Source: Cornus controversa (Eukaryota > Streptophyta > Magnoliopsida > Cornales > Cornaceae). Taken from it: 64,000 nucleotides of DNA. Position 1 is the first letter of the stretch. Each line of letters begins with the position of its first letter. The position numbers and the translations under genes were made by a program. A model generated the notes under the pieces. That model made no database searches and was not told the DNA's origin. It saw only the letters and a program-made list of their open reading frames with translations. The stretch lies in the NCBI GenBank assembly GCA_026545225.1, contig CM048845.1, positions 76,177,033 through 76,241,032 on the forward strand, in the 5' to 3' direction. This document shows positions 23,071 to 36,700 of the stretch, one piece after another.

Positions 23071-23375
23071 TTTTAAGTGAATTTTTATGATCTCTAATAA
23101 GAAAGAAGAATGAAGGTTGGATGAAAGATAAAAATGAATAAACAAATTTTTTTCGTTTGATAGGAAAGAGACAAGAAGGAAAGAGAAAATATGATGGATG
23201 AGTAATACTTCTTGCTTTAAAATTTTTCATCCCTCTAAATATAGACAAAAGATAGGATGAAAGAAAAGCAAAACTTTTATGAAATTTTTTAATTATAATA
23301 ATACCTTTTATAGTTATTAAATTAAAAAATTTATCCCTCCAAATATAGACGAAAGATAGGATGGAAGAAAAGCAA

Positions 23376-24280
23376 ATCTTTTATGAAAATTTTTAATTAT
23401 AATAATACCTTTTATAGTTATTAAATAAATCCAATATTAACCATCTCTCTCTTCCCTTCTCTCCTAACAAAAAAAGTAAGATGTCATATTCTTTCCTTCT
23501 CTTTCATTCAACCAAACAAAAAAAAGGAAATATTTTCTAAAGATGTCTTATCCATTTCTTTTTCTCTCCGTTCTATCCACAAAAAAAAATTTCCCACCAA
23601 ACGGAATATTAATGTTATTTTTAAGAGCATATCTATAAGTGATATGAGAAGGGAAAATGAAGAGGATAGTTGACAACGTTATCCATTATTCTTTTTATTT
23701 TCTCTTAAATTCATAACAAATAATATATATGTGTGTGTGTGTGTGTATATATATATATAGAGTATTAAGATGTTGTAATAAAGATTACAATAATAGTTAA
23801 TACTTTTTTTACTAATTTTTACTAATCTTTTATGAAAATTTTTAATTATAACAATACCTTTTATAGTTATTAAATAAATCCAATATTAACCATATCTCTC
23901 TTCCCTTCTCTCTTAAAAACAAAGTAAGATGTCATATTCTTTCCTTCTCTTCCATTCAACCAAACAAAAAAAAGGAAATCCTTTCTAAGGATGTCTTATC
24001 CGTTTCTTCTTCTTTCCGTTCTATCCACAAAAAAATATTTCCCACCAAACGGAATATTAATGTTATTTTTAAGAGCATATCTATAAGTGATATGAGAAGG
24101 AAAAATGAAGAGGATAGTTGACAACCAATAAATGAGGTTATCGATTATTCTTTTTATTTTCTCTTAAATTCATAACAAATAATATATATGTGTGTGTGTG
24201 TGTATATATATATATAGAGTATTAAGATGTTGTAATAAAGATTACAATAATAGTTAATACTTTTTTTACTAATTTTAAAA
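23376..24280 (+). repeat. tandem duplication of about 450 bp
   Basis: A unit with TTATGAAAATTTTTAATTATA, CAATATTAACCAT-TCTCTC, TTTCCCACCAAACGGAATATT and a TG/TA microsatellite ending in AGAGTATTAAGATGTTGTAA occurs from about 23,376 and again from about 23,829. The two are very similar over most of their length; the second has a small extra AATAAATGAG segment. Confidence 0.8.
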
Positions 24281-24910
24281 CCAAGATTAAAAATATTTAT
24301 TGGACTTTGAAAGGGTGATTTGTAATATTTTTTCCGAGAGTCAACTTTAATAACCATAAATAAGAAACTATAAATTGAATATTTTTAAAAAAAAATTGGG
24401 AGGCCAGCTTTAATTTTTTTTATACAAAATCACCATTAATAACTATAAATAAATAAACTATCTTAGATAAAAACAAAAAGAGTATTGTTGGGTTTTGTTA
24501 GATAACAAAAAGAGAGCTGGCCAAGCACACTATTAGTTGTCGAACCTTTTGAATTGATTCAGATTCCATTCATCTTTTGCTTCATTGACTCTAAGCTAAA
24601 TTCACCCGGATTAAAAAATTATTGTAAGATTTAAGCATGTCCAACTAAATGTAAGACATATATATTATTAATGTAAAGAGCTAGAGCACCAACTATAGAG
24701 TAACTTGTACTACATATAGTTGGATATATATATATCAACCACTCCTGTAATATTCAAATCAATATATTGTTAAAAATTAGGGAGCACCAACCACAACCAC
24801 AGAGTAAGTTATACTACATACATATATATATATATATAATAAGGTTGGACATATATATATATTGATATATATATCAACTACCCATGACCAAATTAAAAAA
24901 AAAAAAATTC

Positions 24911-24918
24911 TATATAAA
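24911..24918 (+). promoter_or_regulatory. probable TATA box of the plus-strand PLR gene
   Basis: TATATAAA lies 70 bases upstream of the ATG at 24,988, in otherwise AT-rich DNA. The 5' UTR between them (CAGCTGCTAG... to CACTAGT) is less AT-rich. Confidence 0.55.
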
Positions 24919-24987
24919 TTACCAGCTGCTAGTTCTCTGACCTTTGATAAAGCTAGCTAGCCAGAAATTAGAGAAAACAACACTAGT

Positions 24988-25434
24988 ATGGAAACAAAGA
25001 GCAAGGTTCTGGTTGTGGGGGGTACTGGGTACATTGGCAGTAGGATTGTTAAGGCTAGCTTAGCACAGGGACATAAAACCTATGTCCTCCAACGCCCCGA
25101 GATCGGCCTGGACATGGACAAGTTACAGATTTTATTGTCCTTCAAGAAGCAAGGGGCTCAACTTATCGAGGGCTCGTTTTCCGATCACCGGAGCCTTGTG
25201 GACGCCGTTAAACAAGTCGATGTGGTCATTTGCACCATGTCCGGGGTGCATTTCCGGAGTCACAACCTTTTGATGCAGCTCAAGCTTGTTGATGCCATCA
25301 AAGAAGCAGGAAATATCAAGGTAGGCTTCAATTCAAAAATATATTATCAACACTAAAGCATCATAATCATTTCCCATCATATCATTGGGATTCAGTTTTT
25401 CTGAAAAATCTATTGCCCACTTGAAGGCTAGGAT

Positions 25435-25468
<34 letters not shown>

Positions 25469-28400
25469 GTGAGAAATTATTAGGCAGTGCGGTCAATCAC
25501 CACTCTTGACACACTCTTTTTTAACTTTTTTTTTTTTTCCCTTACTGGCCCGGTTCAATTCTATTCTGGTTCTAATTCTAAAATTAAAGAACGAGTAGAA
25601 ATTACAGTAAAACATCATCAACTTTTCCCATCGTTGGGGTTCAGTTTCTGATAAGTCTATTGCCCCCTTGAAGGCTAGGACAGTGCCGGCCATGAACAAA
25701 TTATTAGCTAGTCTAGCCCAATCACCACTTGACATACTCTTTTTCAATCCTTTTTTTTTTTTTTTAACTTACTTGTCAAACTGGTGATTGGTTCGGAATT
25801 GTCTAATAATTTCTCATCGTTATGTGCTGCTAGTTGAGCTCTCCGTCGCTTTTCCAACAAAAGTCTACTGCTCCTTCCCTCATAAAAAAATTAGTCTAAC
25901 TACTGATAAATTGGTACGAACTGAATCAAACTGATAGCTTGATTCAATTATTTTATAGTTAAATTCTGATTCTGATTTTAAAATTAAAGAAGAGTTAGAA
26001 TCGATTCCGATTCTAATTTGAAATTTATCAAGATTGAGCGAAACGGAATTGATATATACTACACTTGAAGGAAAAGAGAACCAAGCCGGCCACCTTATTT
26101 TATCTCTTCGAGTGATTCATAATTTCACTGTATTATTGTAATTAACATTCATCATCCTCTCTACCTAACTCTCTCTTCAATTGGTATTCATTTTGTTTTG
26201 TATATATATATTACTACATACAAATTTTTGGTTATCCTTGCTTATTAGTAAACTAATCAAAAGAGCATGCATTTTTAGGGGGAAGTATGAATATGTCCTA
26301 CTTTTATATGAAATGGGCATTAAATTCTATCAATATTTTTAAGGGGCCAACACATGCTTTTTTTCAATTTTTTTTCTAAACGAGTTCTAACCTTATATAT
26401 ATATATATATATCCCATATATATGTTGTCGTTCAAAATTCAATATCATGCATTTTCTTCCCTAACAACACTTGCCTTTTCCCGCATGCATGCTCCTTATT
26501 GGCCTGTCACCTCCATCTCTCCATTCCGGAGAAGATTACGTACTGGCAAAATAAAAAAACATTGTGATAAAAGTACGTATAGTTTTACAAGAGTAACATA
26601 CCTTATCCAATGTGTTGGATACTATTACTTTCCAAATACTCAATAAATATGTATCTAATATTTTCTAAACAAGTCATAATTTTAGAATATAATTTTTTAT
26701 TTCTAGCACGCCGATTGATACTTATCAGATACTTCAACCATGTAATCAATGTTTCTCAGATACTTTAGAAAACACATATTTAACAAGTTTTGAGGATTAA
26801 AATGTAACTTTTCCAACAATAATATTGTAGTAAAATTGTTATGAAAAATTTAAAATTTATTCAAAAAAATAAATATTTGGATATATATCATGATTTAGTC
26901 TGAAATTTATCCAGCAATATAACTCTCAACTCTTATTTTATTTGTTAATTATAATATTTAAATGTAGAATAGTTAATAACAACATATATAACATAAACAA
27001 ATATTATTTAAATTTATCCATGAATTCACGTATATTGATTTTTATAAATATTTATGTTTATATATATATATGTATTTAGTTATTTATATTGTCATATTAT
27101 AGTGTACATGTATCCTGTATTTTAAGAATTTGACGTATTGTCGTATTCATATAGTATTGTATCCGTATATATGCTTCATAGGTAATAACCAAAAGCAAAT
27201 AAAATTTTAATCTAAGAACAATGTACGTACAACCAATAAAATTATAATATTTGCTCTAATTAAAAGTAAAAATATATAATAAAGAAAGTATGTCATTAGC
27301 TTTTATTAATTTATTTGTTATTTGTAAAGTCTAAATGATATTCATGTAGCTTACAAATTAACATAGTTAATAGCTTACCTGAGAACAGAAATGAAACATA
27401 TAGTGCCATAAATATAACTTAACTTAATGGAACAGACATTTTTATTCTTCAGAGAAGAGAGAGGAAAAAGAAAAAAAACTACAATGCTAGAAGTACGTTG
27501 GTGTTTGGTGACTGGTGCAACTATTTTGTTTATAGTATTCAAAGTGCTTGGCAAGTCCAAGGGATCACCAAATGGAAGGAAGCAGAAGGAAAGAAAACCA
27601 AATCCATTCCTAGAGGTCAACCCAATGACATCCATTGGTAATGGAAGACATTATCTGGTGCAATAATAATAAAATGTTTGAGGTCTCAAGGGTGATAATG
27701 CAAAGTCTAACTTTTGAGAGTAACAATTTCTGCAAATAATGTCAATTAAAGGTTAGGTCTGTATTAGTCTCGAGTCAGAATCTTCTGGCTGCAAATAATG
27801 TCAATTAAAGGTTAGATCTGTATCAATCTCTGAGTCTGAATCTTCTGTTGTAACGGGTCATTGTTGTAAGCCTATACCGGTACAATAGCGATTTTCAACA
27901 CAGATAAATCAAGTTGATGAATTAACTGTGTTGAAAATGATTTAACTGTGTTAAAAAGTAATGGTGTTGAAACAGAGAGAAGTAATAGGGTTGAAACTAT
28001 AAACAATAATGTTTGATGATTTAACTGTGTTGAAAATCACTACAGCATGGGTATAGATACAACGGTTACAGTAGAAAATCCTGGCTCATCAGTCCCTTCA
28101 AGAACCACATTAAATGTGAAAATGAAAATGAATTATGTAAATTTACATAGTACTCAACATTTATATCAGAATTAACCACTATTATAATCATACTAGCTCT
28201 TCGTATCTCTGTATATGCAACCTTAGCCTTTGTACTTATTTGCAGATAGAATTGAGCTCTCATCGACCACTAATGTAGTATATACTTCCACTATGAGTTA
28301 GCTAAATGCAATTCTTCTCCAACAAAGAAAAGAACACACAACCAAACCTAAATGAAAAAGCACATACACAAATTGTTCACTGTAAACTTGCATCTAATTT

Positions 28401-30089
28401 TTTCCTTTTTTTTCTTTGAAGCGTTTCTTGCCTTCGGAGTTTGGCATGGACCCTGCAAGAATGAGAGATGCACTTGAACCAGGAAATGTAACATTTACAG
28501 AGAAGATGACAGTGAGGAAGGCAATTGAAGAAGCTAAAATCCCCTTCACTTATGTGTCTGCTAACTGCTTTGGTGGTTACTTTGTGGGTAACCTCTCTCA
28601 ACTTGGTACACTCCTTCCTCCTAAAGACAAAGTGTACCTATATGGAGATGGCAATGTCAAAGGTACAAATAAATATCAAACTGAAACTGAAATGATGCTA
28701 CAATTCATCATCCATTTATAAAATCCATTTCTATATAATGAACATGATGTTAAATAATTCTATCTTTAATAACATCTATTTATTGCAATACTTTCGCGGT
28801 TTGCTTCCATTTTCTCTCCTTCAACACTTTCCCTTTTCTTGAGCTCTTGTTCTGCGTCTGTTGCGTGCCCAAAGCCAATCTGTACAACAGTCCAATTACC
28901 CCCAAAGCCAATTTACACACAATACACATACTGCACCTCCTGTTTTCAGATCCAAAAGTGACGCTTCTATTCTTCCTTCTTCTGATCCCACATACACTGC
29001 ACAATGACTGAATATACACAAGACATGTCACATAATTAGAAACAATATAAAACTCCATGAAACTCTGAATTATTCACTAATTGTTACATAAGATATGTAT
29101 ATATGTATGCAGATATGCGGGTATTAAAGATGAATCTTGGGTTTCCTATTTATGCATTCGGACTTTGATCAGCCTACACAATTCTGACCATAAGATTAGC
29201 AGTACATATAAATCTATTTGTACGCCACTATCCAATATTGGTCTCACCTACGAATTGTGTCGTGAGGACAATGGTTCAGTGGTGTCAAGCAGTTGTGTGC
29301 TATGATGCCAGAGGAGACAATGGTTCTCTGGAGTCAGCATAATAGAAGGTCTAAAGTGCCAAAATGCTATATCAGAAGGGGTAAAATAGATCAGTGTAGT
29401 GAGTCTCAAATGGATAATAGTTAAGGGCCGTTTGTTTAATTTATCCTATTTTAGTGTTGACGTGCATAATATTCGTATTTTGGACAAGCAAAATATAAAA
29501 TCATATTTGCACTATTTGTTGAATAATCTGTGTTACACTTTGCAGTGGCTTTTCTAGATGAAGATGATGTAGCAACATACACAATTAAAACAATAGATGA
29601 TCCTCGTATGTTGAACAAAACATTATACCTTCGACCACCGGAAAACATACTTACTCAAAGGCAGATAGTCGAGAAGTGGGAAAAACTTACAAGAAAAAAA
29701 CTAGAGAAGTTCAGCATCTCAGCAGAAGACTTCCTAGCATCCATGAAAGGTAAATGAAAAACATCCCAAGACTATTTCATCCATATTATACGTTCCACCA
29801 TCTTTTTTTCACGCAATACAGCAACTCTTGATATATATTTATGTGTATGTGGGTACACAAACACATATACATATATATATGGATTGTACTAATCTAATTT
29901 GACTTTCTGTCTTTGAATAATGCAGGTATGGACTTTGCTAGCCAAGTAGGAGTGGGGCATTTCTTTCACATTTTCTATGAAGGCTGTCTAACAAACTTTG
30001 AAATAGGGGAAGATGCAGAAGAAGCTTCAGAGCTCTATCCTGAGGTTCAATACGCTCGCATGGATACATACTTGAAACAATATCTATAA
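24988..30089 (+). CDS. PLR: pinoresinol/lariciresinol reductase, complete, four exons
   Basis: PLR reduces pinoresinol to lariciresinol and then secoisolariciresinol with NADPH in lignan biosynthesis. Exons: 24988-25320, 28422-28662, 29546-29749, 29926-30089, all with GT-AG introns of 3101, 883 and 176 bp. Together they make 313 residues, the usual family length. Visible features are the dinucleotide motif GGTGYIG at residues 11-17, RPEIG near 32-36, RFLPSEFGMDP at 112-122, and the family's catalytic lysine as K139 in TEKMTVRKA. FTYVSANCFGGYF and DEDDVATYTIKTIDDPRMLN follow, and the end is YPEVQYARMDTYLKQYL. The first ATG opens the frame and follows a TATA box. Intron 1 contains duplicated DNA and a hexanucleotide repeat. 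The reading frame across the joins is uninterrupted, so the gene looks functional. A related reductase activity cannot be excluded from sequence alone. Confidence 0.92.
25379..25760 (+). repeat. tandem duplication in PLR intron 1, with a GGTGTC repeat in the first copy
   Basis: ATTGGGATTCAGTTTTTCTG...CTATTGCCCACTTGAAGGCTAGGA and the matching copy near 25,630 are about 240 bases apart. Both continue to AATCACCACT-TTGACA-ACTCTTTTT. The first copy carries five GGTGTC units at about 25,436-25,465; the second has a short CAGTGCCGG instead. Confidence 0.75.
25761..28421. other. rest of PLR intron 1
   Basis: AT-rich intron DNA with segments repeating TTAAATTCTGATTCTGATTTTAAAATTAAAG-type blocks (25,960 and 25,565), a TA run near 26,396-26,412, and the repeats at 27,728-28,030. 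An open frame at 27,427-27,666 (LVTGATILFIVFKVLGKSKG) was not recognised and has no splice support. It ends in a short polypyrimidine tract and the exon 2 acceptor. Confidence 0.5.
27728..28030 (+). repeat. short tandem repeats in PLR intron 1
   Basis: A 60-bp unit with CTGCAAATAATGTCAATTAAAGG and AATCTTCTG is present twice (27,731 and 27,790). From 27,895 the motif TTAACTGTGTTGAAAAT recurs three times. Confidence 0.7.
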
Positions 30090-30282
30090 AATATTGCTAC
30101 TAGAGTTTATACTTCATATCTGAACTTCAATGGGTGTTCTACTTTTAATTTTATTTTTGCTTTTTACCTTAATGGTTTTTATATAAGCTTTGAAGAGAAA
30201 GACATACTCGATTTGATGTAAAAGTATTTCTCTCAATCTAGTAAATCTCAGTACTATATTGTGTCTGTTTCTGTCAAACCTG

Positions 30283-30288
30283 AATAAA
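30283..30288 (+). terminator. probable polyadenylation signal of PLR
   Basis: AATAAA lies about 194 bases after the PLR stop codon, in AT-rich DNA suitable for a 3' end. Confidence 0.5.
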
Positions 30289-30289
30289 A

Positions 30290-33200
30290 TTCGATCACAT
30301 ATCTAACTTCTTGTACTTCCCCCCGTTTTTTTTTTTTTTACCTCACTCATCTTTTGTTAACAGCCATGTTCCGTGATATATGTAGGGATGCCACAAATTG
30401 ACTTGTACACAACCCAAATTTGATTCAATAGCAAATATATACATCTCGTCGAAGATATGAGTTTATCAAATTAATCCACATATGTGGGCGAAAAAGGTTT
30501 CTCAAATGAAAATACATTGTATTCCTAAGATTTGGTATACCATACTCGCTATCTGTATGCATATGAGATTTGTATACCATACTTTCAATCGCAGCATATG
30601 TGATATATCTGTTGAAATGTATAGGAATAAAAATAAAAAATAAAAAACCAAATAATTCACAAGATTTTACATTAATTAGCTTTCGTGTCCCCCAGTTTAA
30701 AGCTTTAGAGTAGGAGTCATGAAACACATAATATGAATAATTAAAAAAAATCAGCCATGTTCTTATTGTTCCAAAACCTTACTCTGTTCCAAGATTGCAC
30801 AAACTCAATCTCTCAAGCATGAAGTCCAAAACCACACCTAGAATATCTCGTAGTGCTAATCCAATATCAGATGATACTTGATTCTAAAACTAGATGCAAA
30901 CCACCCAGTGATATGGTAGTAACAATTGGTAGATATTTTTTCTATTGAGAATTATTGAGGAGTCAGCCACCTAAAGATATGGCAGCCCACTATGCATGAT
31001 TTAAATTGTTAGACGCCGTATGATTCAAAGTCTGTACTCGTGTAACTGAAATTAGATGTGTGGGTTTGAATAGAGGCTTAAATGTGTGAATGACCTGACT
31101 TCAAATCTATTAGTTTTAAATCATTCAAATTATATACCTATCATTGTTCAAAGTTTCAAACATATTCCAGAGCTTCCTGCGCATAACTATAAACCCAAGA
31201 CTCATATTTTCTACTCAATTGAGTTCTGCTATTTTATATGATTCTGTCGCCGGGACATTGGCCCAGGAGGTATGACAAAAGAAAGGTGAGTGGCTCGAGC
31301 TCAAGCCCCACATGGAGCAGCATGGTGTTGCTTACTTAACCAAGACTCGTATTATTCTTGGTATGTTTGTTTGACCTGATTCTTGTTCTGAACTTGGTTC
31401 ACCTAGACCATGTGACTTTTGAAAGGAAAAACATTTTATAATGGAAAAGAAACCTGCTTTATTTATTTGGTAAGACATATTCTATTTGCATAAAATGAAT
31501 TTGTTTATTCTCAAAGGCATATAATATTTTGGAAAATCCATATTGCGTTAGTCATCAGAATTGTGGCCATGCAATATTTTTGGTTCATATGAAATGCGCA
31601 TGGCATATGGTTGGACCTCACTGACTTACTGGTAAGGTATGTGTGAACCTTTGGCTTTGGCCAGCTGCTGAGGGTAATTTAAACCTTAATGAAATAATCC
31701 TAGGACTGTTGGTCATTCAAAATTATCACTAGGAATGTTTTGACTATTGTTTTGGACAAATGAGTTCTTACAAGTCTAATTTTTATACGATTACTGTAAA
31801 GGATATGTGAGCTTTCATAATTACATAGCTATTAAAGGCTCAAGGAGCGCCAAGTCGCCATGAGGCACAAGGCAGAATGTAAGGTGTAAACCTAATTGGT
31901 GTAAGGCGTGCTTGTGATATAAATGCATGTTAAATATAGTTTTAACAGAAAAAAAAAATTAAAATATACAAAACAAACTAGTTAATATCAAAATAAAGGA
32001 AATTTATTCACTATATTGGCTAAATCAATGTGTATGGATCCTTTCAATTTGCATATGAATTCAGTTAAAGCAAAGTAGAACTGAAACAATTCAAATATGA
32101 AAAGCAAAGCTAGTTAAAATATATTTAAAATTGGTTTTTGGGGCATATCAACAAAGAGGTTCAGGTAAATCAGAAGGCATATAACTGTTCATTATGCATA
32201 TACATCATCTAAAATAAAATACCATTACAAATAAACAACAATAAATAAACTATTATCATACATGTTACGCCATTAACGCAAGCAATCATAAGTTCATGAA
32301 TTTCATCAAATCCCCAGTAAGATTATATAATACGAGCCATTAAATAAAATTTGACGAGAATGGGACTCTTTATTTGAAGCCTAGGCACACATTAAACAAG
32401 TATGCATAACTATATGAAAATGTATCTGATAAGGCACGTCTCGTTAGTTTTGAAATCGCATGTTGTGATCATTATGTGTTGATATTGTGATTAAAAATAA
32501 GCAATAGCATGTTTCCACTTGCCTAATTTGGAAATGTTTGATAAAGACTTTCTTTATTATCATATTAATTTGAGCTTCATTCTTTCAGACCTGGGTAGTT
32601 ACTAAGCTATGTAGCTCAAAATTACTGCTAAACATTTCAGAGTGTGATGGGCTTTAGAACCCATTGGAGCACGTTTTAATGAGGAAATAAGCTTTTCAGT
32701 TTTGTAAAATAATGAGGGTCATAATTGGATGCCTACACACATGATTCTATAATGTTCTTTATAAATCATCATTTCCATAAAGCTTGCATTTTCAACCATT
32801 TTTTAACACTTTTAGAGCTAGTTTTATTAGTCATCTACCACTCACTGCAAAGGAATAACTTGGAACTTAAATATAGTGGGAACAATATTGCATCAACCAG
32901 AGATAGATAGTTGGAACAATATTAAGAATGATACAGACAAATTCAGAAAAAGAGTTTAGTGTACACACAATTAATGTTCTGAATAAGGGATTGGAAAATG
33001 AAAGAGTTGCAAAAAAAAATATTGTGAAATATAATAATATTACGGTGACTAGTTCACAAAGTTGACAGAGTGATACGTGGGATTCATTAAACAAGGCCAA
33101 GAATTTCAAATTTAAACTGTCAAAAGTGAAAAACATCCAAAGGTCTAAAACTCAAGTTGTAACTATGGCTATTAACTTTTGCTAAACCACCCATAATGGA

Positions 33201-33783
33201 AGTGATCAATTTCTTGAAGACAACATCAAATCAAGAAGCAGGCAGAAAAATTTGGGAATCTGCTAAAAATTCTTAGTACTTGCAGCATTCAAGAATGATA
33301 TAGATATTCAAGTTTTGTTCACTCACTAACAAGGTTGAGAAACATATAAGAACTATACAAATAATTTGAGAAGTTTGTTGTAGTGATGATACCCACTAAT
33401 TCTTAAACTTGAGCTTTAATCAACTATCACATGGAAACTCTTCAGATCTTTCCCATGCTAGCTAGAATTCCTTCAGGCTAGAGGTTAAAGTGGAAAATAC
33501 ATGCAATGTTCAAGAAGTCCCAAAAGAAAACAATTTTCATGACATGTCTTCAGGTTATTGATCTCCAAATACCTAGTAAAGATTATCAACGGCATCTACA
33601 GGAATGCACTGCTGAGATATCATGCTGATACCCACAATAGTAATATTGAAGGATAAGCCACTAAATTAAATTATGGACAAAGTGCGATATAAACAAATAT
33701 AAGATGCTAACAAGGATGGCATGAAAATTATTGGGAGTAAAAGGAGAAATACTGTATTTCAAACTACCTCCTATATGCAAGTG
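30290..33783. other. gene-free stretch between PLR and PHL11-like 3' ends
   Basis: The two genes converge here. No coding sequence was recognised. The left part has ordinary AT-rich DNA. Around 31,820-31,910 a GCGCCAAGTCGCCATGAGGC segment and around 32,380 a GAAGCCTAGGCACAC segment look like ends of an old repeat, without proof. The right few hundred bases are likely 3' UTR of the PHL11-like gene. Confidence 0.4.
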
Positions 33784-36700
33784 TCATGGCTTCCAATTTG
33801 GCTCTATTTGCGCCAACAAGTCATAACTGCCTCTGGTGTTCAAATCAAAATTTATAGAACCTCCTTTAACCTTAAGCTTGACATCTTTCTGTTCTTGTTC
33901 CTCTCCCGAGTAATATGATTCACTTGCCTTCCCATTTATATGGTTGAATATGCTCTTCCCTGCAACATGCTCATTCCTCTCTTCTCTATTCATATTCTCC
34001 ACGAGATTGGATAAAGTCAAATTGAAGTTGGTTAGTTGTGCTCTTGTTACTTCTAGACTGCCAGGGCAGTTCATATCAAGTGATAGACTCTTTTGAGCTT
34101 TCTCTAATATTTCTTGCAAGTACTTCCCTTGGGCCTCAATTCTCATCTGTAATTTCTTCTGTACCTGCAATAACAGAATTCAGTTCACTAATGACCAGAA
34201 GCAATGTATGAACTAGCAATAATCTGTGACCTAATACTAGAAGAAGGCTAGGAAAAAAAATGGTAGCTGTTTATAAAGGATAAACCTCAAGCTGCTCCTG
34301 TAGTCTTTTCTGCACTTCAATCTGACACCTCAGTGCCTCTGCAATTGGGGTTTCTCTGTTAAAATTACAATATTCATTAGTAACAAAATAAAAAGGCCAT
34401 TATGAAGTAATGAGGAATCTAAATGAAACTAACATCAAGGAAGCATTGAGAACTGCAAGAAAGAAACTTGTCTTACTTTTTCAAATTTAAAATAAAATTT
34501 ATGTTGAAACCACAAAATAATATCATAAACAAGAAGGTCATATAGGTTGTGCCTAGATAGTAACAAGCTAGATATCTCATCTGGGACAAATGCAAATACC
34601 ACTCAAGTAAACCATGTAGTATCAACATATGTTGGTATTTTTCCTTTCTTGGCCTTTTCCCTATGAAACATATAGTACTCATCTAAAAAAAATTTATAAG
34701 AACTTAGTCTCACAAATTCTCTCCACAAATTTCCTTGCTAGGGAGAACAACAGAAAGTTATTTTCTCATTTTTGTTTAATTGACTGTAATCATCCGAGAC
34801 GCAACAGTTTGTAGACTGAATGACTAAACATTATATTCAATGCTTGTGTTGATTAGACATTGTCAGATGTTGTTAGGACATTGATACCCTTGCTATATTA
34901 CATCATTTTGCTTGATCATAAAATTAATAAATAGCATATATTCCTTGTTATCTTGTCATAATTGCTTCAGAGAAACTTTTGAGACAAATAGCTTTCTTAC
35001 TACAAAGTTCTCATATATCAGTTTTTCAGCTCATTGTCAGAGACCTCACTCAACCTTAAGATAGAAGAGGTCAAAATCTCACCAAAGAGGGGGCAGCTAC
35101 TTGACAGTAGATGTCTAAAAAGGCTATAGGAACATGTAATGTCATTATAGCTATACCGCACACTTGATGCAAGACATAGTATATATGATGTGTACAGTTG
35201 CCATGGCAACCATTAAGAGCATTGCCTAGATATCCCAAGGTAATGGGAAAGCTTCTTATATGATAACAATGCTTGATTAAAGAGAGAAATTCCCCTCATC
35301 AAACACGAATGAGGACCACTGTCAAGCCATATTTGAGGCTATCATCAACTTTAAGTTATATAGACACCTCAAAACCAATAGGGCAACTATATCATTTAGA
35401 AGAAATAAAGAAAAGAAGAAATAAAGAAGAAATATGTAAAGGCTTGAATGAGTATAACTTTACCCATTCACAACTTTGGCATTTATAGATGAAAATAGCA
35501 CATGTTAAATATTACATGTTAAATATTACAAAAAAGGAAACTAACTAAAAACACTGCAGATTCTATGCCTTGTTTATATGCGTAAATAAGGTCAAATTCC
35601 ATGATTCTAGACTAATCACGGTTAATATGGTAAGTCAAATCACATGATTCTAGGCATATATCTCGGCTAACACTCCGCCTTAAGTTGGTGTGTGGATATT
35701 TGAGATGCCCAACTTGGACAATGGATCCTCAAACACTAAAAAAGTCTCCTCAAACCATAACGATGTCTTCTCAGACCATAATGATAAATAAATAAAGAAG
35801 AAATATGTAAAGGTTTGAATGAGTATATCTTTACCCATTCACAGCTTTGGTATTTATAGATGAAAAGAGCACATGTTAAATATTACAGAAAAGGAAACTA
35901 ACTAAAAACGCTGCAAATTCTATGCCTAAATATATACGTAAATACGGTCAAATCCCATGATTCTAGACAAATCATATCACGGTTAATATGGTAAGTCAAA
36001 TCACATGATTCTAGGCACATATCTCGGCTAACACTCTCCCTCAAGTTGGTGTGTGGATATCTGAGACGCCCAACTTGGACAATGGATCCTCAAACACCAA
36101 AAAGTCTCCTCAGACCATAACGATGTCTCTTCAGACCATAATGATGTCTTCTCAAACCATAATAATGTCTTCTCAGGCCATAACGTTGTCTCCTCAGACC
36201 ATAATGATGAAGAAATAAAAAAGAAATATGTAAAGGCTTTAATGAGTATATCTTCACCCATTCACAACTTTGGTATTTGTAGATGAAAAGAGCACACGTT
36301 AAATATTACAGAAAATGAAACTAACTAAAAACACTGCAGATTCTATGCCTAAATATATGCGTAAATAAGGTCATATCCCATGATTCTAGATTAATCTTAT
36401 CACGGTTAATATGGTAAGTCAAATCACATGATTCTAGGCACATATCTCGTCTAACACATTTTTACTGAATTTTAGCAAACCCTCATTATTTATGTTTATA
36501 GAAACAAAATAAATGTAGACACTTGATTTTTGGTGGCACATACCCTAGTTCACTGGTCCCTCTCGATAAATTTGGCATTGTGCTCGAGGATTGCATATGG
36601 TAGTTTCCATAGGGATCTCCTGGAACACATAGATACACAATGCATAACTTAAATAAATAAATAAAGGAATTGTTTTTAGAAATAAAAAGAATTGGATCAA

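Larger units (their letters stand above)
21607..24910. other. gene-free repeat-rich stretch upstream of the plus-strand PLR gene
   Basis: No gene recognised. It holds a 150-200 bp tandem duplication (22,330-22,680), TA runs (22,265-22,289, 22,810-22,839), a three-arm foldback (22,865-23,070) and a 450-bp tandem duplication (23,376-24,280). The end towards 24,910 is AT-rich with several TATATA runs and forms the PLR promoter side. Confidence 0.5.

Noticed and set aside
27427-27666. 79-codon frame with a hydrophobic stretch (LVTGATILFIVFKVLG) in PLR intron 1
   Set aside because: No ORF partner, splice sites or recognisable family; the intron is bounded by well-supported PLR exons. Mentioned only in the intron description.
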